64,000 bases of DNA, from positions 1 through 64,000 of the forward strand of contig JAFWSS010000161.1 in NCBI GenBank assembly GCA_017524385.1. Direction: 5' to 3'. The notes beneath the pieces were generated by a model. That model saw nothing but the letters and a program-made list of their open reading frames with translations. It was not told the DNA's origin and made no database searches. Below are positions 43,719 to 53,285 of this stretch, piece after piece. Source of the stretch: Prevotella sp. (GTDB lineage: Bacteria > Bacteroidota > Bacteroidia > Bacteroidales > Bacteroidaceae). The position numbers and the translations under genes are program-made. Position 1 is the stretch's first letter. Every line of letters starts with the position of its first letter.

Positions 43719-43792
43719 AAGTAGGTAATCAAAATTATCTGTAATTATCATTCTTGTAGGTGTTGCTATCATCTAATTTTGATCACCTACTT
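43719..43792 (+). mobile_element. MITE-like element, short copy (74 bp), abutting the ABC gene start
   Basis: AAGTAGGTAATCAAAATTA at the left; read from the right, AAGTAGGTGATCAAAATTA; flanked by TA on both sides. Same orientation and subterminal sequence as the 292-bp copy at 3369-3660. Its left edge touches the ATG of the ABC ATPase gene (minus strand), so it supplies that gene's leader and could fold into a hairpin just before the start codon. Confidence 0.6.
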
Positions 43793-43818
43793 AATCTATT
43801 GAATGAAGGTGTGATGGG

Positions 43819-46800
43819 TTATACCAACCCGCGACCGTGGCAGTTTTTGAATTTCTTTCCACTTCCGCAGGGGCATGGGTCGTTGCGGCCGGGCAGTTTA
43901 TCCTTGCGGATGGGCTGTCGGGCCTGTCGTGATGCCGTCTCGCGAGTGTCTTGGCTGGCGGCAGCCTTCTGCCCCTGATCCACCATCTCGTCGCCCTTGC
44001 TTTCCTGGTAGCGTTGGCTGTGCTTTTCCGGTGCAGCCTCCTGCACGTTCTGCTGTTGCGCCAGTTGCGGGATTTGTCCGCGCATGAGGATTTCGCAAGT
44101 ACGGTTGTGCATGTCATCGATCATATCATCAAAGAGTTTCGCACTCTCTATCTTGAAGATCACCAGCGGGTCTTTCTGCTCATAAGAGGCACTGTTCTGG
44201 ACATTGTGTTTCAGTTCGTCGAGTAAGCGAAGGTTCTCTTTCCAGAAGTCGTCGATGATATGTAGCATCACCACTTTCTCGAATTGCTTCACCACCGATT
44301 TGCATTCCGTGTCGTAGGCCTCTTTCAGGTTGCACGGGATGTTCATCACGGCGCGACCGTCGGTGATGGGCACGTTGATGCGCTCATAGATTTGTCCTTG
44401 TTCTTCATACACCTGCTTGATGATGGGCCAAGCCACCTCGTGGATGCGTTCGGAGCGGCGCTTGAATGTTTCCATCACGGCGGTGTAACTGTCTTCCTCG
44501 AGGCGTTCGCGGCTCTTGTTGGCAAGGTCTCTGGCGGTGAACGGGCATTCCATGGCAAACGTCTTTAGGAACATTTCCTGGCAGCCTTGGTAATCGCCGG
44601 CGTTGTTTTCGATGACCTTTGTCACACGGTCCCACATCATGTCGGCGATGTCCATGCCGATACGCTCGCCCATCAAGGCGTGACGGCGCTTCTGATAAAT
44701 CATCTTGCGCTGCATGTTCATCACGTCATCGTATTCAAGAAGTCGCTTGCGGATGCCGAAATGGTTCTCTTCCACTTTCTTTTGGGCGCGCTCGATGCTG
44801 TTGCTGATCATCTTGTGCTCGATGCGCTCGCCATCCTCGAAGCCAAGGTGGTCCATCACCTTCGCGATGCGTTCGGAAGCGAAGAGACGCATCAACTTGT
44901 CCTCCAAGGAGACGTAGAACACGGATGAACCGGGGTCGCCTTGACGGCCGGAACGACCGCGCAACTGTCGGTCCACACGGCGGCTCTCGTGGCGCTCAGT
45001 ACCGATGATGGCGAGACCGCCGGCGGCTTTCACCTCGGGGGTGAGCTTGATGTCGGTACCACGGCCGGCCATGTTGGTGGCGATGGTGACGGCACCCTTG
45101 CCGTCGGTGCTTCGGCCTGCCTGGGCCACGATGTCGGCCTCTTTCTGGTGCAGTTTCGCGTTGAGCACGTTGTGGGGGATGTTGTTCATGTTCAACATGC
45201 GGGAGAGCAACTCGGAAATTTCCACCGACGTGGTGCCCACGAGGGTCGGGCGTCCCTGGTTGCGCATGGCTATGATTTCCTCTATCACAGCCCTGTATTT
45301 CTCACGTTGTGTCTTATAGACGCGGTCGTTCATGTCATTGCGAATCACTGGTTTGTTGGTGGGAATCTCAACCACGTCGAGTTTGTAGATGTCCCAGAAC
45401 TCGCCAGCCTCGGTCACGGCGGTACCTGTCATACCTGCCAACTTGTGGTACATGCGGAAGTAGTTCTGCAGCGTGATGGTGGCATAGGTCTGCGTGGCGG
45501 CCTCCACCTTCACATGCTCCTTGGCTTCCACGGCCTGGTGCAGGCCGTCGCTCCAACGGCGACCTTCCATGATACGACCGGTCTGTTCGTCCACAATCTT
45601 CACCTCGCCGTCGATGACCACGTATTCGTCGTCCTTGTTGAACATCGTGTAGGCTTTCAGCAATTGCTGAAGCGTATGGACGCGCTCGCTCTGGACGGCG
45701 TAGTGGCTCATATATTCATCCTTTAGTTTGACTTTTTCCTCGGGAGTGAGGTCGAGGCGGTTCTCCAGTTCCGACATTTGGCCTGTGATGTCGGGAAGGA
45801 TGAAGAGTTCCTTGTCGTTCACTTGCTTGGCCAGCCAGTCGGTGCCTTTGTCTGTCAGGTCCACGGAGTTGATTTTCTCGTCGACGACGAAATAGAGGGG
45901 GGCGACAGCCTCCGGCATGCGGCGGTTGTTGTTTTGCATGTATTCCTCCTCGGTGGCGAGCATGCCGGCCTTGATGCCTTCCTCAGAGAGGTATTTGATG
46001 AGGGCCTTGTTTTTGGGAAGGGCCTTGTGGGAGCGGAAGAGAGAGAGGAATCCCTCTGCCAGCAAGGCCTTGTCGTTGGTCTCGTTGCCTTTGGTGATTT
46101 TCTGACGGGCGTCGGCCAGGTATTCTGTGGCCAGTTTGCGTTGGGCGTTGACAAGTTTTTCAACAAGAGGTTGGTATTCCTCAAACATCTGGTCATCGCC
46201 TCGCTCCACAGGGCCTGAGATGATGAGCGGCGTACGAGCGTCGTCGATGAGCACTGAGTCAACCTCGTCAACGATGGCGTAGTTGTGAGCGCGCTGCACC
46301 AGGTCGTCGGGTGAGATGGCCATGTTGTCGCGAAGGTAGTCGAAACCAAACTCGTTGTTGGTACCGAACGTGATGTCGGCCTGATAGGCCTTGCGACGCT
46401 CATGGGAGTTGGGTCTGTGTTTGTCGATGCAGTCCACAGAGAGGCCGTTGAACATATAGAGAGGCCCCATCCATTCCGAGTCACGCTTGGCTAGGTAGTC
46501 GTTCACCGTAACCACGTGTACACCGTTGCCTGTCAAGGCATTGAGGAACACTGGCAGCGTGGCGACGAGCGTCTTTCCTTCACCCGTGGCCATCTCGGCA
46601 ATCTTGCCTTGATGGAGCACTGCTCCACCGAAGAGCTGCACGTCGTAGTGGATCATGTCCCACCGCATATCGTTGCCGCCGGCAACCCAGTGGCTGGTGT
46701 AAATGGCCTTGTCGTCTTCTATGCGAACAAAGTCCTTGGTGGCGGCCAACTCACGGTCGAAGTCGTTGGCGGTAACCACGATTTCCTCGTTCTCCGTGAA

Positions 46801-47160
46801 ACGGCGGGCGGTCTCCTTCACAATGCTGAAGGCAACGGGGAGAACTTCGTTGAGGGCGCCCTCATAGATTTCCAAGATTTCCTTCTCTATCTTGTCTATT
46901 TGGTCGAAGATGGGTTTGCGCTCGTCGATAGGGGTCTCCTCTATCGTCGCCTTCAATTTTTCCACTACCGCGCGCTCTTCCTTGGCGGAGTCTTGCACAT
47001 AACGTTGGATTTCCTTCGTACGGGCACGAAGTTCGTCGTTGCTCAGTGCTTCTATCTCAGGATATACGGCTTTCACACTCTCTACAATCGGTTGGATCAG
47101 CTTCATGTCGCGAGACGACTTGTTGCCGAACATGGATTGCAAAATCTTTATAAATCCCAT
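43819..47160 (-). CDS. secA: Preprotein translocase ATPase SecA
   Basis: Motor that drives proteins through SecYEG. 1113 residues, long like other Bacteroidetes SecA. Seen: Walker A region [15 protein letters not shown] (about 180), [11 protein letters not shown], Walker [26 protein letters not shown]-like [41 protein letters not shown], and a C-terminal zinc-binding [14 protein letters not shown] after a low-complexity linker. An insert rich in charged residues around 300-400 explains the size. Start [15 protein letters not shown] at 47160. Confidence 0.97.
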   Translation of the reverse strand: MGFIKILQSMFGNKSSRDMKLIQPIVESVKAVYPEIEALSNDELRARTKEIQRYVQDSAKEERAVVEKLKATIEETPIDERKPIFDQIDKIEKEILEIYEGALNEVLPVAFSIVKETARRFTENEEIVVTANDFDRELAATKDFVRIEDDKAIYTSHWVAGGNDMRWDMIHYDVQLFGGAVLHQGKIAEMATGEGKTLVATLPVFLNALTGNGVHVVTVNDYLAKRDSEWMGPLYMFNGLSVDCIDKHRPNSHERRKAYQADITFGTNNEFGFDYLRDNMAISPDDLVQRAHNYAIVDEVDSVLIDDARTPLIISGPVERGDDQMFEEYQPLVEKLVNAQRKLATEYLADARQKITKGNETNDKALLAEGFLSLFRSHKALPKNKALIKYLSEEGIKAGMLATEEEYMQNNNRRMPEAVAPLYFVVDEKINSVDLTDKGTDWLAKQVNDKELFILPDITGQMSELENRLDLTPEEKVKLKDEYMSHYAVQSERVHTLQQLLKAYTMFNKDDEYVVIDGEVKIVDEQTGRIMEGRRWSDGLHQAVEAKEHVKVEAATQTYATITLQNYFRMYHKLAGMTGTAVTEAGEFWDIYKLDVVEIPTNKPVIRNDMNDRVYKTQREKYRAVIEEIIAMRNQGRPTLVGTTSVEISELLSRMLNMNNIPHNVLNAKLHQKEADIVAQAGRSTDGKGAVTIATNMAGRGTDIKLTPEVKAAGGLAIIGTERHESRRVDRQLRGRSGRQGDPGSSVFYVSLEDKLMRLFASERIAKVMDHLGFEDGERIEHKMISNSIERAQKKVEENHFGIRKRLLEYDDVMNMQRKMIYQKRRHALMGERIGMDIADMMWDRVTKVIENNAGDYQGCQEMFLKTFAMECPFTARDLANKSRERLEEDSYTAVMETFKRRSERIHEVAWPIIKQVYEEQGQIYERINVPITDGRAVMNIPCNLKEAYDTECKSVVKQFEKVVMLHIIDDFWKENLRLLDELKHNVQNSASYEQKDPLVIFKIESAKLFDDMIDDMHNRTCEILMRGQIPQLAQQQNVQEAAPEKHSQRYQESKGDEMVDQGQKAAASQDTRETASRQARQPIRKDKLPGRNDPCPCGSGKKFKNCHGRGLV

Positions 47161-47199
47161 TTTTTTATATTGTTTTGATGGTTGTTTCCAATAATCGCG

Positions 47200-47207
47200 C
47201 AAAATTA
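47200..47207 (-). promoter_or_regulatory. Bacteroidetes -7 promoter box for secA
   Basis: TAATTTTG on the minus strand, 40 bp upstream of the secA ATG. Confidence 0.6.
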
Positions 47208-47260
47208 CACATTTTATTTCATAATGCCAATTTTATTGCATTCATTTTAGTCCTACTGTG

Positions 47261-48472
47261 TTATTTGGCGGTTTTTGTCGTCTTTTGAGGGCTGGTTGAT
47301 GCCAAGAAACGACAATTTGACATACACCTCGTCAGCAAAGATAGTGCCAAAATCAGCATGCCCTCGGCATAATCCTGAATGACGGCTCCGAAGAGGAACA
47401 GGATGCATAGCACGCCCCACACCGTCCACCACCAATGATGGCCACCGCGAATCTTCTTCCTGATGACGGGGAAGGCTAGCAACAAGGGGAGGGGATTGAG
47501 CAGCAGCATCTGTAGGTTGAGCCTGACGGTGGGATGTTGCGAGAAAAGCATCAACGAGAGCACCAAGCCTGCCAGGCCGGCGACAACAAGCAGGATTGCA
47601 TCGTAGAGCCACATCGAACGGTGGAGCAGGAATTCCAAGGCGGTGATGATGACAGTCACGGCAAACAAGAGCCAGAAACAGGTGCGGGGACGCAAGGGGA
47701 AATCGGCGGCAGGGGTGGGGGGCGTGGCTTCCAACACCATGCTGGTCTGTCGCACTAGTGGAATGACCGTGCCGTCGCGACGTGACACCAAGGCGTGGGA
47801 GAAGTCCGTCTCCAGGTTGGATGGCAGGAACTGCCGCTCGCTGCGAGTGGTGGGGCGGTCGGCTTGAAAGCCAAGTAGCATGTCGTTGCCGAAACGTGCC
47901 CATGGCTGGTTGATGTTGAAATCATGGGTCATGCTGCGGAAGGTGGCGGTGCTGTCCTCGCTGCCGGCATAGCGCACCTCGCCGTCGAGATGGTTCACCA
48001 CCATGTCACGGGCGCGGGTGGTGCAGTTGTCGTAAAAGAAATTGTACCGATAAACCAAGTTTTCGGGACGGTAGTTCTCGATGAGGGCTGCCACGATGCG
48101 TTCCTTCTCCATGGGGGTGAGTTGAAGGACCTGTTCGGTCACAGAGCGACCCTCATAGGCGTACTCGCGACAAAACAAGTCGAAAGGGAAAATGCCCATC
48201 TGATAGTCGGTGAGACCGAAGACAAAACGGGCCACGAAATGCGGTTGCTCGAAACTGAAGACGCCATAATTGATGGCGAGGTCTTCGCCTGTCGTGTAGT
48301 CGAGAAGGCGCAGGGCAGTGTGCCCGTAAAGGGCATACACTTCCTCATGTGGAGAGCAGGTGAGCAAACTGATGTCCACGGAGTCTGTCGGGGTGATGCC
48401 GTCGCAGGGTGTTGAGTTCAGGCAACATGACAGGAGCAATAACAGCCAATAGCGTATCTTTTCGTGTTTCAT
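47261..48472 (-). CDS. DUF4105-family membrane protein
   Basis: A 403-residue protein: signal peptide (WLLLLLSCCLNSTPC), a periplasmic DUF4105 domain (YALYGHTALRLLD, INYGVFSFEQPHFVARFVFG, YRYNFFYDNCTTRARDM) and about four to five transmembrane helices from residue 290. The conserved His in GHTALR and Cys in NFFYDNCTTR recall papain-like (NlpC/LNB-type) catalytic pairs of this family; activity is not proven. The start MKHEKIRYW at 48472 is the only one that gives the signal peptide. Confidence 0.8.
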   Translation of the reverse strand: MKHEKIRYWLLLLLSCCLNSTPCDGITPTDSVDISLLTCSPHEEVYALYGHTALRLLDYTTGEDLAINYGVFSFEQPHFVARFVFGLTDYQMGIFPFDLFCREYAYEGRSVTEQVLQLTPMEKERIVAALIENYRPENLVYRYNFFYDNCTTRARDMVVNHLDGEVRYAGSEDSTATFRSMTHDFNINQPWARFGNDMLLGFQADRPTTRSERQFLPSNLETDFSHALVSRRDGTVIPLVRQTSMVLEATPPTPAADFPLRPRTCFWLLFAVTVIITALEFLLHRSMWLYDAILLVVAGLAGLVLSLMLFSQHPTVRLNLQMLLLNPLPLLLAFPVIRKKIRGGHHWWWTVWGVLCILFLFGAVIQDYAEGMLILALSLLTRCMSNCRFLASTSPQKTTKTAK

Positions 48473-48476
48473 AGGG

Positions 48477-48484
48477 CAAAAGTA
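48477..48484 (-). promoter_or_regulatory. Bacteroidetes -7 box almost touching the DUF4105 start codon
   Basis: TACTTTTG on the minus strand ends 5 bp before the ATG at 48472, which would place transcription start at or next to the start codon (leaderless or nearly so). Confidence 0.4.
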
Positions 48485-48578
48485 CAAATATTTCCTTATA
48501 CAAGATTGACTAACCTTCCATTTTTCGATTTTTTTAAAAGATTTCAGAAAAAACACTTGCTTTATCCAAATAATTCGC

Positions 48579-48586
48579 TATATTTG
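48579..48586 (+). promoter_or_regulatory. Bacteroidetes -7 promoter box for lutABC
   Basis: TATATTTG on the plus strand, 37 bp upstream of the lutA ATG. Confidence 0.65.
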
Positions 48587-48623
48587 CAGAATTGAAAGCG
48601 AACACACCTAAACATTATAATAC

Positions 48624-49361
48624 ATGAAAATCGGTTTATTTATTCCCTGTTATGTCGATGCCGTTTATCCACAGGTGGGCGTCGCGACATACAAGCTGTT
48701 GAAGCATCTCGGGTTGGACGTCACTTATCCGCTCAACCAGACTTGTTGCGGACAGCCTATGGCCAATGCAGGCTTTGAGAAGATGGCGGTGCCGCTCGCA
48801 GAGAAATTCGAGGACATGTTCAAAGAGTTTGACTATGTCGTCGCTCCTTCTGTCAGTTGCACCGCGTTCGTGAAAATCAACTACCCTCGTTTGCTTGAAG
48901 GAAAGAAAAAATGTGTCACGGCAGAGAAGGCGATGGATGTCGTGGAATTCCTCCATGATGTCGTCAAGGTGAAGAGTTTGCCGGGAGCTTTCGAGCACAA
49001 GGTCAGCTTGCACAACTCTTGTCACGGCGTGCGGGAACTGGGACTCAGCTCCCCAAGCGAGATGAACGTGAGTAAGTTCAATAAAATCAAGGACTTGCTT
49101 GAACTCAAGAAAGGCATCACCGTTGTCGAGCCTGAAAGGGCGGACGAGTGTTGCGGATTTGGAGGCATGTTCTCCGTGGAGGAGACTGCCGTGTCGGCAC
49201 AGATGGGTGAAGACAAGGTGAAGCGTCATATCGATACCGGGGCGGAGTATGTCACAGGCCCCGACTGCTCATGCCTCATGCACATGGCCGGAGTCGCCAA
49301 GAAACGCGGCTTGGAAATGCAATTCATTCACGCAGTAGAAATTTTAGCAGCAGGACTATGA
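48624..49361 (+). CDS. lutA: L-lactate utilisation Fe-S protein LutA
   Basis: First subunit of the LutABC L-lactate oxidation complex. 245 residues with two CCG domains: PCYVD...TCCGQPMANAG (residues 9-50) and NSCHGVRELG...ECCGFGGMFS...DCSC (130-217), which bind a non-cubane or 4Fe-4S cluster. Start at 48624; the stop overlaps lutB by 4 nt (ATGA). Confidence 0.93.
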   Translation: MKIGLFIPCYVDAVYPQVGVATYKLLKHLGLDVTYPLNQTCCGQPMANAGFEKMAVPLAEKFEDMFKEFDYVVAPSVSCTAFVKINYPRLLEGKKKCVTAEKAMDVVEFLHDVVKVKSLPGAFEHKVSLHNSCHGVRELGLSSPSEMNVSKFNKIKDLLELKKGITVVEPERADECCGFGGMFSVEETAVSAQMGEDKVKRHIDTGAEYVTGPDCSCLMHMAGVAKKRGLEMQFIHAVEILAAGL

Positions 49362-50728
49362 GTACACCACATTCTAAAAAAGCAAAAGAGTTCTTGAAAA
49401 ACCAGAAGTATGCACATTGGCACGACGCTACATTCTGGGGAGTGCGCACCAAGCGTGACAAAATGGCATTGGGACTCGAGGAGTGGGAGCAATTGAGGGA
49501 AAAAGCATCGGCCATCAAGAAGCACACCATCTCACACCTGGACGAATATCTGGAGCAATTCTCCACCAACGCGGAAAAAAACGGATGCATCGTGCATTGG
49601 GCGAAGGATGCCGAGGAGTTCAACAAAATCGTGCTTGAGATACTCAGAGAGCACAAGGTGAAGAAATTGGTCAAGAGCAAGAGCATGCTCACCGAGGAAT
49701 GCGAGATGAATCCTTATCTCGAAAAAAACGGCATCGAGGTGGTGGAAACCGATTTGGGGGAGCGCATCATCCAACTCAAGGGGCAGAAGCCAAGCCATAT
49801 CGTCATGCCCGCCATTCACCTCAACCACGATGACGTGGGTGAACTTTTTGAAGAAAAGTTAGGCACCGAAAAAGGCAATCACGACCCTACATACCTTACC
49901 TATATGGCACGACTTAGCCTCCGCAACGAGTTCCTCACAGCAGAAGCCGGAATGACGGGTGCCAACTTCGGCATCGCCGAGACAGGAGACATCGTCGTGT
50001 GCACCAATGAGGGCAACGCCGACATGAGCACGTCGTGCCCCAAACTGCACATTGCCGCCATAGGATTGGAAAAGGTCATCCCCAACTACGACTGCCTTGC
50101 TGTCTTCCAAAGAATGCTCTGCAGGGCAGGAACAGGGCAGCCCACCACCACTTACACCAGCCATTTCAGAAAGGCAAGGCCTACCGCGCAGAAAATGCAT
50201 ATCATCCTTGTGGACAATGGAAGGAGCGAATGGGTGGCCAATCCCGAGCATTGGGAGACGCTGAAATGCATCAGATGCGGCTCGTGCATGAACACATGCC
50301 CTGTCTACAGGAGAAGTGGTGGATATTCATATTCCTATTTCATACCGGGACCCGTGGGCATCAACCTTGGAATGCTCAGGGATGCCAAGCAGCACAGTGG
50401 GAATGTCTCGGCTTGCACCTTGTGCCTCAGTTGCCAGACGGTATGCCCCGTGAAAATAGACCTTGGAGACCAAGTCTATAAATGGAGACAGCAACTCGAT
50501 GATTTCGGCACTGCCAACAAGGACAAGAAACGCATGTGCAAGGGAATGAAAATGCTCTTCGGAAGTAGCGGACTATACAATACCGCCATGAAATTCGCAC
50601 CCATGGCCAACTGGGTGCCGTCGTTCCTCATGGAATGTGGACTCAATCCTTGGGCCGACGGGCACAAGATGATGAGATTCCCCAAGAACTCGTTCCAGGA
50701 ATTGTTTAAGAAAGGCAAGGTCAACTGA
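49358..50728 (+). CDS. lutB: L-lactate utilisation Fe-S protein LutB
   Basis: 456-residue middle subunit. N-terminal LUD domain (LVKSKSMLTEECEMNPYLEK, AGMTGANFGIAETGDIV), then a ferredoxin-type pair of 4Fe-4S motifs: CIRCGSCMNTCPVYR (about 305) and CTLCLSCQTVCPVKIDLG (about 355), and a C-terminal DUF3390-like tail. Cytoplasmic; passes electrons from lactate. Coupled to lutA and 13 bp ahead of lutC. Confidence 0.95.
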   Translation: MSTPHSKKAKEFLKNQKYAHWHDATFWGVRTKRDKMALGLEEWEQLREKASAIKKHTISHLDEYLEQFSTNAEKNGCIVHWAKDAEEFNKIVLEILREHKVKKLVKSKSMLTEECEMNPYLEKNGIEVVETDLGERIIQLKGQKPSHIVMPAIHLNHDDVGELFEEKLGTEKGNHDPTYLTYMARLSLRNEFLTAEAGMTGANFGIAETGDIVVCTNEGNADMSTSCPKLHIAAIGLEKVIPNYDCLAVFQRMLCRAGTGQPTTTYTSHFRKARPTAQKMHIILVDNGRSEWVANPEHWETLKCIRCGSCMNTCPVYRRSGGYSYSYFIPGPVGINLGMLRDAKQHSGNVSACTLCLSCQTVCPVKIDLGDQVYKWRQQLDDFGTANKDKKRMCKGMKMLFGSSGLYNTAMKFAPMANWVPSFLMECGLNPWADGHKMMRFPKNSFQELFKKGKVN

Positions 50729-50741
50729 AAATAAGGAAATT

Positions 50742-51323
50742 ATGAGCAATAAAGAAGATATCCTGTCAAGATTCAGGAAAAACGTGAAGGAGAAATACGA
50801 CATGCCCTCGCTCGACGACATCAAGGGCATCACCTATCCAGACCCACTCGCCCAATTCATTTCCATGACAGAGAGCGTGGGTGGGAAGGTTGTCGAATTG
50901 AAACCAGGACAAGACATCAATGCCCTGGTGAAGGAACTCTTCCCTGGCGCCAAGGAAATAGCCAGCAACCTTGAGGAGGTGACCATTGCCACAAGGAATC
51001 CCGACACCATAGGGTCGCCACAAGCACTCAACGGCACGGATGTGGGCATCATCAAGGGCGTCTTCGGTGTGGCTGAGAACGCATGCGTCTGGGTGCCCCA
51101 GGCCATGGAGGAGAAGGCGGTATGCTTCATCTCGGAAAACCTCGTCATTCTTCTCAAGAAAACGGAAATCGTCAACAACATGCATGAGGCTTACAAGCGC
51201 ATACAATTCAATGACTATGGATATGGAACGTTTATCAGCGGACCATCAAAAACAGCCGACATCGCACAAGTACTCGTCATGGGAGCACAAGCCGCCAGAA
51301 CGGCAACTGTCGTGCTGGTATAG
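50742..51323 (+). CDS. lutC: L-lactate utilisation protein LutC (LUD domain)
   Basis: 193-residue LUD-domain protein: DVGIIKGVFGVAENACVW (about 110) and the C-terminal FISGPSKTADIAQVLVMGAQ. No cysteine cluster, as normal for LutC. It completes the lutABC operon; no lactate permease gene is adjacent. Ends in TAG, which shows that TAG is used as a stop in this genome. Confidence 0.92.
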   Translation: MSNKEDILSRFRKNVKEKYDMPSLDDIKGITYPDPLAQFISMTESVGGKVVELKPGQDINALVKELFPGAKEIASNLEEVTIATRNPDTIGSPQALNGTDVGIIKGVFGVAENACVWVPQAMEEKAVCFISENLVILLKKTEIVNNMHEAYKRIQFNDYGYGTFISGPSKTADIAQVLVMGAQAARTATVVLV

Positions 51324-51329
51324 GATAAT

Positions 51330-51390
51330 ATAGGAAGCCCCGGGGGCTGATTTCCTAAAACTTCCCATGGCTTCCTAAAACCTCTCTATA
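51330..51390. repeat. CTTCCTAAAAC repeat after lutC
   Basis: TTTCCTAAAACTTCCCATGG is followed by CTTCCTAAAACCTC: two to three imperfect copies in the 328-bp lutC downstream gap (51324-51651). The rest of the gap holds the hairpin at 51402 and the promoter at 51555. Confidence 0.55.
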
Positions 51391-51401
51391 GCCTTCTTGG
51401 T

Positions 51402-51456
51402 AAAGAGCCAAGCTCGCATACATGCGCTATCATGCATGCTGCGGGCTTGGCTCTTT
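51402..51456 (+). terminator. Terminator-like hairpin after lutC
   Basis: AAAGAGCCAAGC (51402-51413) pairs exactly with GCTTGGCTCTTT (51445-51456); the loop itself contains GCATACATGC-like pairing. A T-rich run follows. Confidence 0.7.
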
Positions 51457-51554
51457 GTTTCCATTGACCCATTGAAAAACCGGCCAGGCATCCCTTTTCA
51501 GGCTGCCAACTGCAAGTTTTTCATGAAATATTTTGCCTCCTCCGAATAAATCAC

Positions 51555-51562
51555 TACTTTTG
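51555..51562 (+). promoter_or_regulatory. Bacteroidetes -7 promoter box
   Basis: TACTTTTG on the plus strand, 89 bp upstream of the ATG at 51652; it would drive the three-gene operon to 55796. Confidence 0.55.
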
Positions 51563-51651
51563 CATATTGGTACGAGTGAAAGACAGCAACCCGCAGGGCA
51601 AGGTCTTCCAGTGCCATCCAATGCAAAAAAACACCTATTCAACCCATCCTT

Positions 51652-51861
51652 ATGAGAATCACGGTAAACAATCAAGAAGTAGTACTTTTCCATGGTGCCA
51701 CTGTCAGGGATGCCCTGAACAGGCTTTTCGTCAAAAACGGCATCAGCAGGGACATCATGGCTTATGTGGTCGTCTATGACAAGTGGGGACACGAAATCGA
51801 CCTCGATGCACCACTCGGCCCCGACGCAGCCATCACTTACGAAATCAGCAAACAGCAATGA
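51652..51861 (+). CDS. Small beta-grasp-like protein
   Basis: 69 residues: MRITVNNQEVVLFHGATVRD, then ALNRLF, and a second half YVVVYDKWGHEIDLDAPLG. Beta-strand, beta-strand, helix, then strands is the layout of ThiS/MoaD-type beta-grasp proteins, but the C-terminal Gly-Gly used for sulfur transfer is absent (ends ISKQQ). Its stop overlaps the start of the metallophosphatase gene by 4 nt, so both are made together. Fold assignment is tentative; function unknown. Confidence 0.7.
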   Translation: MRITVNNQEVVLFHGATVRDALNRLFVKNGISRDIMAYVVVYDKWGHEIDLDAPLGPDAAITYEISKQQ

Positions 51862-53282
51862 GAAAAGTCTTCACCACACTGGTGGCGGTTGTCATGATGG
51901 CTGCCACCATGCATGCACAAACCAGGGAGATACACATCCTCTCGGGTAATGATTTGCATGCCAACATCGACAACATGCCCATGCTTTCTGCCATCGTTGA
52001 CAGTTTGAGAGGCATTGACAACCAACTCCTCGTGTTCTCTGCCGGAGACAACAGGACAGGAAACCCCGTCAACGACCTCTACTCCATACCCACTTATCCC
52101 ATGACGGCGCTCATGAATTTCATCGGTTTTGATGCTTCGGCTTTCGGAAACCATGAGTTTGATAACAAGCAGAAAGGTCTCGCCACCGTGCTCGCCACAT
52201 CCAACTTCCCTTACCTTTGTGCCAACATGAAAGCGGATGATGGACTCAACGTGCATCCGCTGCCTTATAAAATCTTCGAGATTGAAGGTGTGAAAATAGG
52301 GGTGCTGGGCGTGGTGCAATTGGGGGTGCATGACATACCTGATGCTCATCCTGATTATTTGGTGGGAATGCATTTCACGCCTGTTGAGGAGACCATCAAG
52401 CAATATCTATGGCTGCGCGACAAGGTGGACCTATTCATCCTCCTCTCACATATAGGATATGAGGATGACGTGAAGATGGCACAGCTATTCCCAAGCTTCG
52501 ATCTCATCATAGGAGGGCATACGCATACACAACTCAAGGGTGGTGAAATGCACAACGGAGTGCTTGTCACGCAAAATGTCAACAAACTCAAGCGAGTCAC
52601 CTACATCACTGTCAAGATGGAGAATGGAAAAGTGGTGGACAAGAAGGCTGAGAACATCCAGGTGGAAGGATATCCACATAAAAACCAGGTGGCACAAGCC
52701 ATGGTCGATTTCTTCAACAACAACCCGGAGTTTCATAGGCAACTCGCAACAGCCGCTGAGTTCAAGGAACTGGAGGAACTGGGGTGCTTGATGTGTGACG
52801 CACTCATCAGCGAAACCGGGGCCGACCTTGCCTTGCAAAACTATGGAGGGGTGCGCATCTCTGAGAAGGAAGCCGGACCTTTCACCGTTTCCGACGTGCT
52901 CAGGCTCGACCCCTTCGGCAACCCTTGCGTCGAGATGAACATCACCGGAGAGGAATTCAAGAAAATGCTGATTTCCTGCTATGAAACCAGCGAGGGCTAT
53001 TTCCCTTTCATCGGTGGAGCCAATTGCGAGGTGCTGTTCGACAAGAAAGACACCACACGGATATCAGACATCAAACTCTTCACGCTCGATGGCAAGAAGC
53101 TAAATATGAAGAAAAAATACAAGGTGGTGACAAACAGTTACGTGGCTGCTATTTGCGATGCTCCTCGCTCAGACCAGGGACGTGACACAGGACTCGTCTG
53201 TTCCGATATGCTTATGCATTTCTTGGAGAAGCAAGGTTTTGTCGACTATCTCGGCACAAGGCGCGTGACGTTGGTGAAATGA
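51858..53282 (+). CDS. Secreted 5'-nucleotidase-type metallophosphatase
   Basis: 474 residues with a signal peptide (MRKVFTTLVAVVMMAATMHA). N-terminal calcineurin-like phosphatase: ILSGNDLHANID (metal Asp and His; the usual form is NDxHG), FSAGDNRTGNP, AFGNHEFD, LLSHIGYEDD, GGHTHTQ. C-terminal 5'-nucleotidase domain from about 310 (NYGGVRISEKEAGPFTVSDV, NITGEEFKKML). It probably dephosphorylates nucleotides or UDP-sugars in the periplasm. Start 51858 is fixed by the signal peptide and the ATGA overlap. Confidence 0.9.
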   Translation: MRKVFTTLVAVVMMAATMHAQTREIHILSGNDLHANIDNMPMLSAIVDSLRGIDNQLLVFSAGDNRTGNPVNDLYSIPTYPMTALMNFIGFDASAFGNHEFDNKQKGLATVLATSNFPYLCANMKADDGLNVHPLPYKIFEIEGVKIGVLGVVQLGVHDIPDAHPDYLVGMHFTPVEETIKQYLWLRDKVDLFILLSHIGYEDDVKMAQLFPSFDLIIGGHTHTQLKGGEMHNGVLVTQNVNKLKRVTYITVKMENGKVVDKKAENIQVEGYPHKNQVAQAMVDFFNNNPEFHRQLATAAEFKELEELGCLMCDALISETGADLALQNYGGVRISEKEAGPFTVSDVLRLDPFGNPCVEMNITGEEFKKMLISCYETSEGYFPFIGGANCEVLFDKKDTTRISDIKLFTLDGKKLNMKKKYKVVTNSYVAAICDAPRSDQGRDTGLVCSDMLMHFLEKQGFVDYLGTRRVTLVK

Positions 53283-53285
53283 CAA

